In this document: positions 38,361 to 50,354 of the stretch, in pieces
How positions within the stretch are numbered: position 1 is the first letter of the stretch
Layout of the letters: each line of letters begins with the position of its first letter
Program-made: the position numbers and the translations under genes
The notes under the pieces: model-generated
Seen by the model: the letters and a program-made list of their open reading frames with translations, nothing else
The model's database searches: none
What the model was told of the DNA's origin: nothing
Assembly (NCBI GenBank): GCA_009733575.1
Contig: ML769396.1
Coordinates: forward strand, 387,217 to 451,216
DNA length: 64,000 bases
Direction of reading: 5' to 3'
From: Gymnopus androsaceus JB14
Lineage: Eukaryota > Basidiomycota > Agaricomycetes > Agaricales > Omphalotaceae

Positions 38361-41092
38361 CCAATTTTTGAATGTACTTCAAAGCTGCGCGCAGCAGACT
38401 CCAATATCATTCTGAATCTTACTGCAAAGCACTGCCTTGAATCCGGAGATTCTGATTCCACTACAGCAAAAAAGTCGCGCTTTCCTAATGTCGATATTCT
38501 TCCAGCCTCAAGCATCGTCTTTTCGTTTTCTGCTGTGCTCAATCGGAAACGGATACCTTCGGCCGTGCTTATCAACTCCCAGCTTGCTCAGCATTTCCTC
38601 CAATTTATCCGATCTAATGCTGATCAGCTTGGACTGAGTATCGTCTCCAGCTTGTACGATGACAATTCTTGTCCCAAAAGTACGCGTCCTTTCTTGCTTT
38701 TGAACTGACATTCAAGAATATCACTCTAGTCAGTGTCACTACCAACCGCAGTCGCCTTTCGCTCCATGACAGCGTACCAGTACGCGTAGTATTACGGTCC
38801 ATCCATCTGCAATACTCTGTATCAAGCAAAGAAACATCCGACGGGGATTTGCATTTATTCTCGACACGTCTTTCTTTACCTTGTCGTAGTCTCGTGGATA
38901 ACATCCTCAAGCGTTTTGTCACCTTTCATCTGGTCAAGTATGTTTTCGTATGTTTCGTTCGTTTTCTCTAGTCTCTACGCTCAATCTCTTCACAGGCGTT
39001 ATCCTCTCGTCTTTGGTACCGTATGCCAGGTAAAAGACCATTACCATCTCGCGACTGTGTATGATTTATTCTCCTCACAGCAACTCGACGTTGAGACGCC
39101 TTTCTTCCCGAGTATCTTTCGATCCATTCTAGAAATGGCAAAACGGTCCCCCAATCCAGCATTTCGAGCAAGGTTCAAACAGCTTATCAAAGTAAGTACA
39201 ACTATGTTTGAATGAATATCTTATTTACCCTCCTCAGTCGATGAAGCAACAGCACCAAACTGCTTTTATCGCGTCCTCCGCCGCACTCGCCACTTATCTC
39301 GACGGCTCCGCCGAACCTGACGACGCGGAGCTTCCCGAAATAAGCAGCGAGACAGCTCTCTGCCTCTCGATGGAGAAGTTGTTCTGCATTGGAATGAAAC
39401 GACCTTCCTTTAAAGTAAGTAAGCTAGCGGTTTTGCCGCACGCGGTCTTCTGACTTGTCGTAGACGACAGCAGGTCTACCGATGACTCAAGCAGATACGC
39501 AGGACGACGATGAACTTTCCCAGGGACCACTTTTCTGGTGCATCTACAGCCCCGCCGACTGATGGAGAAGATCTACTCTGGAAAGACCCCGCTGGCGAGA
39601 ATGACGATTATGATTATTTCGATCGTCTCATCCCTTCAGGCGGATTGATGAATATGGATATGGACGACCCTAATCTAGTCAGGACCTACCCATGATGCTT
39701 AATTCTGATGCTGACATCGTCGACGACGACGATGACGAAATTACTTCCTGGTTCTCAACCTCTTCAGCATCGTCATCCGTCCCTAAACCTCTTCTCGGAT
39801 ACAGATACAGAGCACACACAACACGATTCGCATTTCTCTCATCCTCGTAGGATGGACCTCGACGTTTTCGACTCCGACTTGGATTTTGATTCGGATTCAG
39901 CGCAACACGATCATCCTACTCCAGACTCTCCTCCGCGCCTCTCTCAAATGGAGATGTCAGTGGAACTATTCCCGTCCACTACTGGTCGGAGTACCTTCGC
40001 CGCGAAAACACCAGACGAACTCTTGACAAACACCGACGTTTTGGATGTCGACTCGGACGAATATGAACTCGAACCTGATCAGACCATCTTCGTACATATG
40101 GATACGATACGGATATGGACATGGATGTCTTCCCAGACTTCCCTCGTCCTCCTGGTCTCGAACAGTTTGATTCCGACTTTGACAACAACCTCGACCTCGA
40201 CCTTGACCTTGACGATTCTGAACATGGCTTGGATTTCGACGATGGCGATCTGAAACACTTGGATCTACTACCTCAGCAGCAGACGCAGGATATCCCCCCG
40301 GTACCTATACCTACATCTAATTCAGCAGATGGACGACGATATGGATTTCCTCAATGACCCCGCCGTAGATGACCTTTTCTACGATGACGACGATATTCAC
40401 GATACTAGCATATCTTCTAATCAAGCTACGGCTACTTTGTTCTCCGTGTCTCCTTCTTCTGGAAAACCATCATCGTTTGGACTTTCTACTACTACCACTC
40501 CCTTACTACAAGACAACGAGTGGCGACCTTTGGACGCAGACGATGATCCTTCCGCGGTCTTCTTCGACATTGATAATTCCATTAGTACGCCAGCAGTTAC
40601 CGCGCCACACGACACGACCTCGAAGCCATATGCAGATACAGATACAGACTCAGTTCCGGCGCAGTGTCACCACACGACTGCGATTCAGAATTTCAATCCG
40701 TTCCCCAGGCCCAGGCCTATCCTCAAACAACCCATCGACGACGGACTCGGAGTAGATAAGGGCGAAGACTCGGACGACGTTGACGGGCTAGATCTCAAGT
40801 TATTCGAGGAACAAGGAACAGCGGTGCAAGCCTCAGGAGATGATGTCGATGTGGAGATAATGATTTTCGAGGACTCGGACGATCTTCAAGCGGTCACTGA
40901 TGGGGACGAAGGATCGTACACAGAGAAAATCAACACACCGCGTGTAGATGAACGATGGCTAGTGATTCTGGCGATGCTTTGAATATGGATACGGATGCAG
41001 AGAATCGGATGGATGGTGATGACAACGAGAAGCTCGTACATGTGCTTGGTGAAGAGGCAGGGCAGGAGATACTAGATTTAGATGACGTTTGA
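38361..41092 (+). CDS. Unrecognised protein with acidic low-complexity C-terminal half
   Basis: Begins MPIFECTSKLRAADSNIIL. Folded-looking exons follow: LINSQLAQHFLQFIRSN, SLPCRSLVDNILKRFVTF, RYPLVFGTVCQ, FRSILEMAKRSPNPAFRARF, and MKQQHQTAFIASSAALATYL to MKRPSFK. Several 50-nt introns have clean borders, for example gtatgt at 38939 and gtaagt at 39192. From 39480 the sequence is rich in Asp, Ser and Pro (DSDLDFDSDSAQHDHPTPDS, NNLDLDLDLDDSEHGLDFDD) and ends EILDLDDV at 41092. Four or more single-base frame changes are needed at 39.5-40.3 kb. No family is recognised. It shares a short divergent promoter with pkc1. Confidence 0.5.
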
Positions 41093-41766
41093 AGAACTTC
41101 AGGGTGACCATCCTTATTGCGTTTTTGCTCGGAAGGAACACGGAGAATGGGTGGATCATTATTGGGCGAAGTTAGGAGTGTTGGTGTATTGCCTTTTGCA
41201 TTAAGGTTCTAGGGGTCCGAACGAAGATTTTCGAAGTTGTTTATTTGGGCGTCGAAATGAATGAAAGGCTATGCAAATCTGCAAGCCTGGGCCTTTCGTT
41301 TCCATAGCTTTATATTCATTTCTCAGCCCAAACAAACAAGTTCAAAAAACTGTCGACCCCCGGAACCTAATGCAAAAGGCAATACGAGTTCTACAAGTAA
41401 GCGTTTTTGGTTTTTCAACGTCGATTCTCTCCAATAAATTTTTTTTTGAAGATTCTACCGAGTGGAGTTCAAGCATTTGATTTGGCTTCATTGTTGCGTA
41501 CATACATGCCTAACTTATATCGCTGACTTATATTATAATTATGCTCTTTACTTGTACTCGGATGGTCGCGACGATTGTGTGGCGATAACGTTGATCCGCT
41601 GTGAGAAGCGCGCTCCTGCCCCTGCTCCGGCTATCGGGATTTCATCCACAACCTTGTGCTTCCAACACGATACCGTATTCGCCGATAACAAATTTCTTGT
41701 AAAAATGAATTTGCCTCAAACCTCCTTTCCCCTTGAACCAACTTGTTCCCAACTACTTTGGCAGCC
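41093..41766. other. Intergenic, permease promoter
   Basis: No gene supported; the frames here are short. It contains the 3' flank of the acidic-protein gene and the promoter/5' leader of the permease. Confidence 0.4.
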
Positions 41767-43868
41767 ATGTCCGACATCAAGGTTGGCTCTGGTCATTCTG
41801 ACGTTGAGAAAGGCTCAGGTTACGATACCTCCGAGTACGTTTTTGAATGCATTTCCCTAATTTTTTGATCTGACTTTGGAGTAGAGTTCATGAGGCCAAT
41901 TCTTTAGAAAACTTGAGCGACGATGTTCCCCGTTCCAAGTTTGCGAAGCTGTGGGCCATCGTGGAGGTTTTGGACAAGTACGGGGTCGAGGCGCGCGGTA
42001 TTGAGCGCGTTCCTTCAGATCAACGTACCCAGACTTGTATGCTAACTTTGCGTTTCTGAGAGATGCTCTTCGCTGATGTTTTGTTCCAGCTGTCCTGGCT
42101 CCTTTTTGGATGTGGCTGGCCGCTAACATGACCGTACGTTTCTTGCTAAGATCTCCCTTTCATCGTCGCTGATTTCCAACCTCATTCATAGATTTCCACT
42201 TTTTCCATCGGATGTTTAGCAAACTCTCTATTCTTCCTCGGACTCAAGGAGGCTGCATTAACTATCATTTTTTTCAACCTGCTCTGCACGCTCCCTGTGG
42301 CCTACTTTTCTGCATGGGGTCCCAAGCTCGGCCTTCGTCAACTTACGCTTTCGCGGTTTTCCTTTGGGTATTTCACCGGACAGCTCCCCATCATTTTGAA
42401 CTGTATAGCGTGTGTTGGCTGGTCTGTAGTCAATTCCATCGTTGGTACGCTTCCTTGGACTCCGCCGAATCAGTAACCAACACTAACCTTATCCCCAGGG
42501 GCCCAGACACTAAGAGCCGTTAGTACAGCGCATCAAATTCCGACTGCTGCAGCCATTATCGTCATAGCTATTGGGACTATCATCGTGTCATTTATGGGTT
42601 ATCGCGTAGTGCATCTTTATGAGAAGTACGCTTGGATCCCTGTAGGTTTTTCGAGCGCTTGCTCTAAAAATTTCACCGACCATCTTTTGTACAGGTTGCC
42701 ATTATCTTCATCATCTACCTGGGTCAAATCGCCCGTTTCACGGAGAGTGACTTTGGGGGCTCGGGGTCCGTTGAGGCTGGAAACGTGTTATCCTTTGGTG
42801 CTACGGTCGGTATGTAGGATCTCTTCGTTAAATATTCTTTGGCTCACTCGGAATCTTAGCTGGATTTGCTCTTGGATGGACTAGGTAAGCAACTTCGAAT
42901 ATTGATAATTTAGGGTTTTCCACCAACTATGAAACAGTTTGGCCGCGGATTACACCGTTTGTATGCCCGAAGACATGTCCTCCGTCAAGATCTTCTTCTG
43001 GACTTATCTTGGTCTCAATTTACCGCTCATTCTCGTTGAAACCCTTGGTGCTGCGGCTATGACCACCTTCACCCAAAAAACTACATGGGCTGATACCTAC
43101 GACGATAATTCTATTGGTGGCCTTTTGGGAGCGGGTCTTGCTGGACCAATGGGTGGATTCGGTTCATTCCTACTCGTGATCATGGCACTGAGTATCATCG
43201 CGAACAACATTCCCAACATGTATTCTCTGGCTTTGACGTTCCAGGTTAGAGCTGTGAATCGATCGTATGCGTAAACAACTAACAACGCTACTCACAGAAT
43301 ATCCACCCTTACGCTCAAGCTATCCCCCGTATTTTCATCGGTTAGTACCATTGAATCGGTCGTACGCGTACGCTGGGCTAATTACTTGGACAATACAGTT
43401 ATCATCGGTAGTGTCATTTATATTGTTCTTGCCATCTCCGGCGCGAGCCACTTTGAAGAATGGCTTGACACCCTACTCGATATCCTAGCGTATTGGCTCG
43501 CCATCTTCAGCGCTATTCTGATCGAGGAGCATCTCATTTTCCGTAGTGGAAAATGGTCAAACTACAACCCAGACGACTTTAACAACTGGCGTAAGCTTCC
43601 TTTGGGAGTCGCTAGTTTCATTGCGTTGGCATTTCGGAATCGCAGGCGCTGTCCTTGGAATGGCACAGACATGGTATATTGGAGTGCTCGGTAAAAAGAT
43701 TGGAGACCCTACTTATGGTGGTGATATCGGTGAGTAGTTTCCTGACTTGTATGAATACTTTTTTCATTGCTGACCTGATGGATAACAGGCTTTGAGCTTT
43801 CTTTCGCATTCTCAGCCATCGTCTATCCACCATGTCGCTGGATTGAAAAGAAATACTGGGGTTACTGA
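41767..43868 (+). CDS. NCS1-family purine/cytosine permease
   Basis: A plasma-membrane proton symporter for nucleobases (Fcy2-like). Start ATG 41767 (MSDIKVGSGHSDVEKGSG). About ten exons with 45-60 nt introns encode a cytosolic head (VLDKYGVEARGIERV), the NCS1 hallmark APFWMWLAANMT, FSFGYFTGQLPIILN, WSVVNSIVGAQTLRA, FALGWTSLAADYTVCMP and NIPNMYSLALTFQNIHPYAQ, then the final TM helices ending KKYWGY at 43868. Around twelve hydrophobic segments are visible. One extra T near 43638 (GCATTTCGG) breaks the frame between SFIALAF and GIAGAVLG; otherwise the gene is intact at about 520 residues. The break is in a short homopolymer and may be an assembly error. Confidence 0.9.
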
Positions 43869-44152
43869 TTACCTATAATCTGTCTTGTATTTTCCTTGAT
43901 TAATACATACTCCTCCAATCTCTCGATGCAATGTACTTTCGACACTTCGACAATGAAAAAAGTCAAGTAGCTTGGGGACCCGCTCTGTATTAGTTCTGTA
44001 GGAGGAGTTTCGCACTCTTTTTTCAAAATTTTTGTCTAAGTATTGAAATTAGCGCCCAAGTCAATAATGAGAAAGTACATCTTTTTATGAGGAATCAAAA
44101 GAGTTTCTGAAGCTAAATTTTCAGTTAAGAAGTGAAGTAAAGCAATTCACAA

Positions 44153-44239
44153 CATTAGCAAAACCTGTGTGAATATGGCTGCTATGGCATGCTATAGATT
44201 GCTATGGCCTCTATGGCCATTGCCCAGGTTTTGCTGATG
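44153..44239. mobile_element. 87-bp CATCAG-family mini-element (ctatgg subtype)
   Basis: The ends are CATTAGCAAAACCTGTGTG and TGCCCAGGTTTTGCTGATG. The whole interior is made of ctatgg and its complement ccatag/gcc, so the element is close to all-terminal sequence. The smallest member in the window. Confidence 0.75.
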
Positions 44240-44686
44240 CTTATTTTACCATTTAAATATCATTGTGATTTTCTAGGCCATCAAATCAGCTCAGGTTATT
44301 CCCCATTAGCCCCTTGTGCATCCTTCAAGTTGAGTCTCAGTTCATAACAAGCCAGGAGTCTCTGGGTTTGCATGAAAATTCAAGGGACAATTAAAAGGGA
44401 ATAAGTAACTTGTGACTAGACACTTGGATTAGACGCTTGGTCATTCACCAACGACAATTAGAGTCTAAATAGCATAGAGGTCCCGGGTTGTGAGATAGAT
44501 GAGAATCCCGCATGCATCCTCAAGAGGTTCAACAATAGATCTGAGGAAAAAAGGAAAAGATGAGCCAAGATAAATGAATCTAGTCCTTTGCGGTGATTTT
44601 TGCATGCTCTCATCCAGCTTCCTTTCGTCTCCAACTTTCCCTTCATTCTCTGGATCAAATCCTACATGGTCAACCATGCGGCTAAT

Positions 44687-44757
44687 TAACTTGATCTGCC
44701 TCCGAGACCAATCCTTTCATCTTTCAACATTTGACCCTCTAATCCTTCCCTTGACAC
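44687..44757 (+). repeat. 70-bp dispersed repeat, copy 1
   Basis: ttaacttgatctgcc through cttcccttgacac matches 51366-51435 with a few differences. Function unknown; the second copy lies just outside an hAT-like element. Confidence 0.75.
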
Positions 44758-44914
44758 AGCCTTAGTTACGATGAACGCGGATCACGCTTGTTGAAAGCCT
44801 TATATTTTTTACATACAGTTTCTGATCCAACACTACTGCAGGGAAAGTCATATCTTCAACTCCATCTCTCTGAAGCTGTTACAGATTTAGGCAATGAAGC
44901 CTGTGGTGTCAGGG

Positions 44915-45187
44915 TCAGGTGCCAACCTTGAAAATAAAAATCAGTTGAACAAATGGTATCAGAGAAGAGAGAAAATTCACTGACATTGCGGCGGTCTGCG
45001 GCAAGATACTCGAAAATGAAGCCTACGGTGTCGGGGTCGGCAACCTTAAGAATAGTTTAATAAGGGGGCAAATGAGGGGAAGAGAGTCACTCACCTCTCG
45101 CTCCTGTTCCTCAGTGAGAGGTGCAGCAGCACTAACTGCTACAAGGGCACCAGACAACAGGAGGGAGAATATGACGCTGAATTTCAT
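44915..45187 (-). CDS. 54-residue secreted peptide with a duplicated exon
   Basis: Exon 1 (45187-45095) encodes MKFSVIFSLLLSGALVAVSA, a textbook signal peptide, then APLTEEQERE. Exon 2 (45044-44985) encodes VADPDTVGFIFEYLAADRRN. A third exon (44926-44915) ends at once. The third exon and its preceding intron are a degenerate tandem copy of the second (gttgccgaccccgacacc versus gttggcacctgaccctgacacc), so the peptide gene has undergone exon duplication. The mature peptide would be small, acidic and Cys-free, with a dibasic RR. Its 3D role is unknown. A UstYa-family gene lies 607 bp away on the same strand. Confidence 0.5.
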
Positions 45188-45793
45188 TGCTGCTGAATGG
45201 ACAAGCTCGAGACAAAATACCACTTTTTTGGCACTTTCCTTTATACCTTTGGTCTGTTTATTTCATTATATTGTCGGTGAGTCGTGACCGGTGTCAAAAC
45301 CAGAATCATTACTGGACTGTCTGGAAAAGGCATAATGAAACAAATCCAGAACTGAATGCATCTGGATGCAATGTGGGCTCAGACGAACTCTCACGCAGCA
45401 ACCGTTCTCCAAGGATCATTTTTGAGCTCGGAAGAGAGAATTGTGAGTGTGGCACCTACATCAGGAGCCGGTTTTTAAGTATATCGCTAATCAAATCCAA
45501 GCTATACATAGAGTTATACCACTGGGTACAATCATCCTAACACCGGAAAAAAGTAAGCATAATTTCCCCAGATTACTGTGAAATTACTTTAAACTTGCGC
45601 TGGCCGGATCTTGGACCTTCCAAATTAGGAAATCCTTAGTTTATCATAATTTCATGGTAAAGCCGGCGAAATTACACTAACTTGTTTCCTGTGTAAGTAA
45701 ATCTAGCTATCGGTTCCAAAGGCTGTAGCCTGTGGCGACAGCCATCAGGCACAACTGCACACCTCATTTTTTTCATGACCTTTACTATGCAGT

Positions 45794-46831
45794 TTATTCC
45801 TGATTACTGGTAACCCCCGAGCCCAAATCCAAGTTTATACTTGAATTGAACTCTGTCCTCAATTGATGATCATATGCCCATTTCTGAATGCTTGCAAAGT
45901 CGACACACCCATGTGAGCCATCCATCCGTGGCACCGTTATCTGACCAAACTCGGACCACCGCCAAGGGATGGGGGTGATATCAACGTTGCATAAAAGCGC
46001 CTGGCGTATAATGTCAACACAGTGCTCAAGGTGGATGAAGAGCTCTGTAGGGTAGTGGTCGGGATACAGGGATTTTCGGAGGAGATTCTGTGGGTACTCA
46101 AGTAGTAAGATGGTGCAAATATTTGCATAATAACAAGAGTCCTTACTAAACAGTGAAGCTGATGGAAGACCTCCAAGCTAATAATGTAATTGTCCTCATC
46201 TCCAGGTATTGGTACAGTCTTATCAACAAGCTTTTCTGCTTCGCTGCCAGAAATTTGACTAATTCCATCTACAACCACATACAATGTAAGTTGGTTTGTA
46301 AGAAATGGCAATGATGAGTTTCAGTACTTACATCGGTACAAGTCATGCCATTTCTCGTCCAAGGCTTCTGTAGGTGGGCCCTGATATTCAGTAATGTAAC
46401 TCCCAAACGAGGCACTGAACTGATGGACTTCATATCGGAAAGCAGTATGGGCGGGGGCTGAGAATAATTGCCAAAAGTTGAAAAAGTCAGCAAAAGCGTT
46501 AACTGTTTCAAGATGGAAGCTCCGTACAGTACACCAATGATGTCAACGATGGCGATGGCTCGAAATTCGTGCAAACCATGCACTCCGATTGAAAGAATAT
46601 TGCAATTACCATTCCAAAAACAACGCCAGCGACGAAAATGATGGTAGAGATTGCAATCCATTTAGAAAGATTGTAATCTACTTGTCGAATTTTGAATGCC
46701 GCCTGAGGAAGCGCATCCTTCTCAATAGAATCCTGACTGGAAGCCAGTTGCTGATAGTCTATTGTAGATTGTTCTGTTGCTTGCCAAGGAAATAGGGAGG
46801 ATGTCCTGAACGATGGCGGAAGCCATGTCAT
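45794..46831 (-). CDS. UstYa-family (DUF3328) protein
   Basis: Members of this family are copper-dependent oxidases or cyclases in fungal peptide (dikaritin RiPP) and other secondary-metabolite pathways. Start ATG 46831 (MTWLPPSFRTSSLFPWQ). There is one transmembrane helix (ISTIIFVAGVVFGMVIAIFF), then SPAHTAFRYEVHQF, YQGPPTEALDEKWHDLYR, the first metal motif HQLHC and the second HLEHC followed by VDIIRQALLCNVDITPI. The end is SNQE-stop at 45794. Introns lie after HQLHCL (gtaagg to cccacag), after LYR (gtaagt to ttgtag) and before SPAHT. Both HxxHC motifs are intact. The upstream ATG-less extension to 46867 was not used. Confidence 0.88.
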
Positions 46832-46868
46832 AGTGGCAGGTCGAGAGCAAGTTTGACTTGAATACAAG

Positions 46869-47300
46869 ATGAGAGAACTATTTGTTTCAAAGCAATGGCT
46901 TTGGGTAGCTCATATCTTTAGCGCATTAACGGCTCAGGCCATCACATTCCATTCCCACACAGAAACCGTTGTTCAATTTCCTGTCAGTGAACTGGAGGCA
47001 TCATTTGGTGGCAACCCAATGGAGAAGGGTTGGAGAAAGATCCGGCAAGTGATACCACATCGTAACTAAAAACCCGGTTTCTAGGCTCCTATTTAATTTT
47101 AACCAATGCCGCTGAGCACGGCTACGGTAGGCGGGACCCAAGCTTCATTTTTCCGATGACATAGCCACTTTTAGCTATTCATCCATTGTCTGCCTTCCGC
47201 GATTGTCGTCGCCTACCCCACTCCTAGATTGTTGCTGGTGTCCAACTAATTGTGCACGGCTAGTGATGAAGGAGTTTGGAGAGCCCCGAGGTTCCTGATT
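46869..47300. other. Intergenic, no gene seen
   Basis: Upstream flank of the UstYa-like gene. One short open frame at 46869-47069 shows no family resemblance and no intron context. Confidence 0.4.
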
Positions 47301-47319
47301 CATCAGCAAAACCTGGGTG
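47301..47319 (+). repeat. Solo CATCAG-family left end
   Basis: CATCAGCAAAACCTGGGTG, followed by the family-type words ctggacagctctgtccag and agcatccacagcatccaca. No facing right end is found before the next complete element, so the copy is truncated or its partner has diverged. Confidence 0.75.
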
Positions 47320-47739
47320 TTCTGGACAGCTCTGTCCAGCACCCACAGCATCCACAGCATCCACAGCAAGGTACCCCTCTGTCCAGAACTGTGAGATACG
47401 CCATTTTCGTAGCTTTGATCGGTCAATTGCATGCATGCGGCATTCCATTCATTACAATACCAAATATAGTATTAATCATTCGGGCTTGCGAGACCCATAT
47501 TTTTTAGGGCTCTTTGAGGGCGCTTCGAGGCGACGAGGCTCCCTCATGCTCCGAAAGTGGTTTACGGACAATTGAGCTCCGAGTCAATGGAATACCCATA
47601 GTCAACGATTTGGCAGGTCATGACCTGACACCTGTGGACAACCTGACTTGAATCCGGTCAACCCGGTCAATAAACAGACAGTTTTTACGATGCAGGAATG
47701 CGAGATTGACAGCAAGCGGGGTGAGAACAACAGATTCCG

Positions 47740-48556
47740 CTTTGACCCAGTGTTAGCCTTAAGGCCTTAATTAAGGCCTCCAAGCAGGCAGAAGGTCTTA
47801 GGGCTTATTTGGACCTTAAATTAATTTCAAGTTAAGGTCAAGTTAAGGGTTTAATACAAAAAAGTTTTTTTTCTTAATCAACCTCATACACATACCAGTG
47901 CCTTCCCAAATCTTTCTTTGGCACTACTATCTTTGTATGCAAGGTCTCATTACTCTGGCAGGCTGTTTTACACTATCTACAATAATCTAGATGGCCACCT
48001 GCATCCATCCCCTGCCACTGTTTCTTCCATTTCTCCTGCATCACTTTCCTTGCCACAAAGAAGCCTCAGCCAAGGAAGCTCCCACTTTGAATCATGTTGA
48101 GGTAGATTCTTTCCTGTCTTCATGCTCTTTCTGCTGCTTGTGAAGTCACATGCCCTTTCAAATTAAGACTCTTAATTAAGGCTCTTAAGGTCAGCATTGA
48201 AGTTAGGTCTTATACCCTTAATGAATTAAGGGCTTAAGTTAATTAAGGCTTAGGGCTTCATCAGCAAAACCTGTATTTTAGATTTTAATTCTCACAGCAA
48301 TACTTAAAATTCCCAGTGCTCCCAGAGCTCCCAGAGCTGGCCAGCGCTTGCCAGTGCTGTCAGAAATATAAAATCATACATTATTTCCAAATAAGGTAAT
48401 TTTGCGGCCTCTGGGAGCTTCTGGGAGCCCCCTCCTGCATCGGCCGGACCATCTGAGTGCTGGGACGCTGGAGCGCTGGGAACTCTGGACAGTTTGCTCA
48501 AGCACTGCCCACGTCATACAGGTATTGCTGATGTTAAGGCTAACACTGCTTTGACC
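47740..48556. mobile_element. hAT-like MITE (CAGTGTTAGCC family) with a nested insertion
   Basis: The inverted ends CAGTGTTAGCCTTAA (from 47748) and TTAAGGCTAACACTG (to 48548) start CAGTG as in hAT elements. They are flanked by a perfect 8-bp target duplication CTTTGACC (47740-47747 and 48549-48556). The interior is full of the word ttaagg/ccttaa near both ends. There is no transposase. A CATCAG-family element sits at 48259-48533, near its right end. Confidence 0.92.
48259..48533. mobile_element. CATCAG-family element, 275 bp (cccagagct subtype)
   Basis: The ends are CATCAGCAAAACCTGTATT and CATACAGGTATTGCTGATG. The interior matches 50548-50822 in reverse orientation and has the same length, 275 bp. 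Subterminal words are cccagag, ccagcgct and gctggga. Inserted in an hAT-like MITE, with tt on both sides. Confidence 0.9.
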
Positions 48557-48620
48557 ACTGACTAACTCCTTGAATGTATCCATCAACCCCTTGAGACCTT
48601 CGAAGCAGCTTACTCAATGA

Positions 48621-48785
48621 TAAGGATGGACACGACTCCGGGTACTGACCCGGTACCGGCAGGTTTACCTGTGGGAATACCGGCCGGTTTTTTAACCTGC
48701 GGGTCCCGGTACCGGTTTCCCACGGGTTATGCCCGGTTGCAGGTCGCCATTTTTGTTTTTATTGTGACCGGCCGGTACCGGTAAA
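48621..48785 (+). repeat. End of a TAAGGATGGACA hAT-like element, GC-palindrome-rich
   Basis: Begins TAAGGATGGACACGACTCC, matching the first 12 bases of the complete MITE at 59953. It continues as a series of ccggtaccgg and acccgg palindromes to about 48785. No facing end TGTCCATCCTTA is found downstream in this region, so it is called only as a terminus. Confidence 0.5.
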
Positions 48786-50354
48786 CCCTTGGGAACAAAT
48801 GTTTGGCTTTAATATTGGTACATATTTCACTACTAAGTGCCATCAGAGTATACTAATGTTATTGGTTAGTACTTACGGTATGTATTAGTCCTGCTTGGGA
48901 CTGATATTAGTGTCTAATACTAGTATACTTACACTAATAGTACTAATACTTTGCTAATAGTAGCTTAATTAATAGTAAGGAAGATAATAGAAGTGGCATT
49001 AAGATGCATATATGCAGCTATAGTAGCAGTGATAGTGCATACAGTAGCATAGAGATCTTATTTGGATCTTATCTCCATGTCAAAAGACATTATCCAAATA
49101 TTTTGGTATTATTACCACTGACATTGTATTGAATACTGTACCAATAATAGCTGGATACTTACCAGTCTTTGAGTTTAGTACTAATATTGGTGCTAGAATC
49201 TAATACAAACATACTAGTACTAGTATAAGTACTAATGTTAGTGCAAATATTATTATTACTAGTGAGTGCCCTAGTATGGGCAGGTTACACAGGTAAATGA
49301 GTTCTATTGCTTGCAATCAAGACCCTTGGCATGCCTTACCTCATGCCAGCCAAGTTACACAGTCCTGGATCATTCTGTTTGACAACCCCTTTGCTTGCCA
49401 ACAACCCCCCTTAACAGACAACCCTTTTGAAGTGTTATTCAACAACCCTGTCACACATATTAAAGTGTGATTCTGCTTTTTTTCAAATATTTATGTCCTT
49501 GTGCAATTTTTGAAAAGTGACAATTACTGCTGCTCAGTGCCTACTTGTATTTTGCCACTGCTACTGTGGTATTACTAGATGGCATTGGGTACCTAAGCCC
49601 TTACATGGTATACATTGTTTGTATTTCAAGTTATTTCATGGGTAGTACTGTATCCAAATCAATTTTGAACACTATGTAACTGCATCTTAACAGCAAGTGC
49701 TTCATGCGCGCCCACCCCTACCTGACAGAGTAGACTACTAAAATCCAACTGTAAAGTTATGTACATTGGATACTAAGTACCTCTCAGCATGCTAGTACAT
49801 AACAAGGTTACAAGGCTGACTGCTTGTCTAGGTCAAGGGTAAGATAGTTAGTATTCTGTACTTTCTCACTATGCTGGGCAATATCCAGCACAGTGAACAA
49901 GCTCAACCACCAGAATATGAGGCTGAATTGGCAGTTGTCTGAGAGCAGGAAGAGTGATTCCCTTTTTTAGAATTTTATTTATTGGATTATTGCCATCACC
50001 AAAATTGAGTTGGACAAGGTTTTCCAGAAATGCTGTAATATTTTGTACTCACAAACCAGTCCATTGTTTAGGTACTTAGCTAGCCGGTGCCAATGTTCTT
50101 GACCCTCACTGCTTGTGGCCAATCCCCTTTCCCCACCCCCCCTTAGAAAGTCAGCAAGTCACAATAGAAAAATTTATGAAATTCACAATGTTTGCTTAAG
50201 TGACATAATTTGTGAACTGTGACTATTTGTGATAACAACCAGGTTGCTAGATAAGGAAAGGGTTGTTTCATAACAAGGGGGCTGTCAAATAAAATAATCC
50301 TACAGTCCTTGCCAAATGGGTGTACAATGTTGTTAAAGTGTACATTGGCAGTGC
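48786..50354. other. AT-rich gene desert
   Basis: Repeated tactagtacta/agtactaat words at 48840-49270, then unique AT-rich DNA. No open frame with family resemblance was found on either strand. Confidence 0.5.

Noticed and set aside
38327..38922. Minus-strand frames opposite the acidic-protein gene (38327-38575, 38614-38922)
   Set aside because: The plus-strand reading gives better spliced continuity; the minus frames do not join across introns. Not fully excluded.
47301..48533. Pairing the solo end at 47301 with the right end at 48533
   Set aside because: The end at 48533 belongs to the 275-bp element starting at 48259, shown by its close match to 50548-50822.
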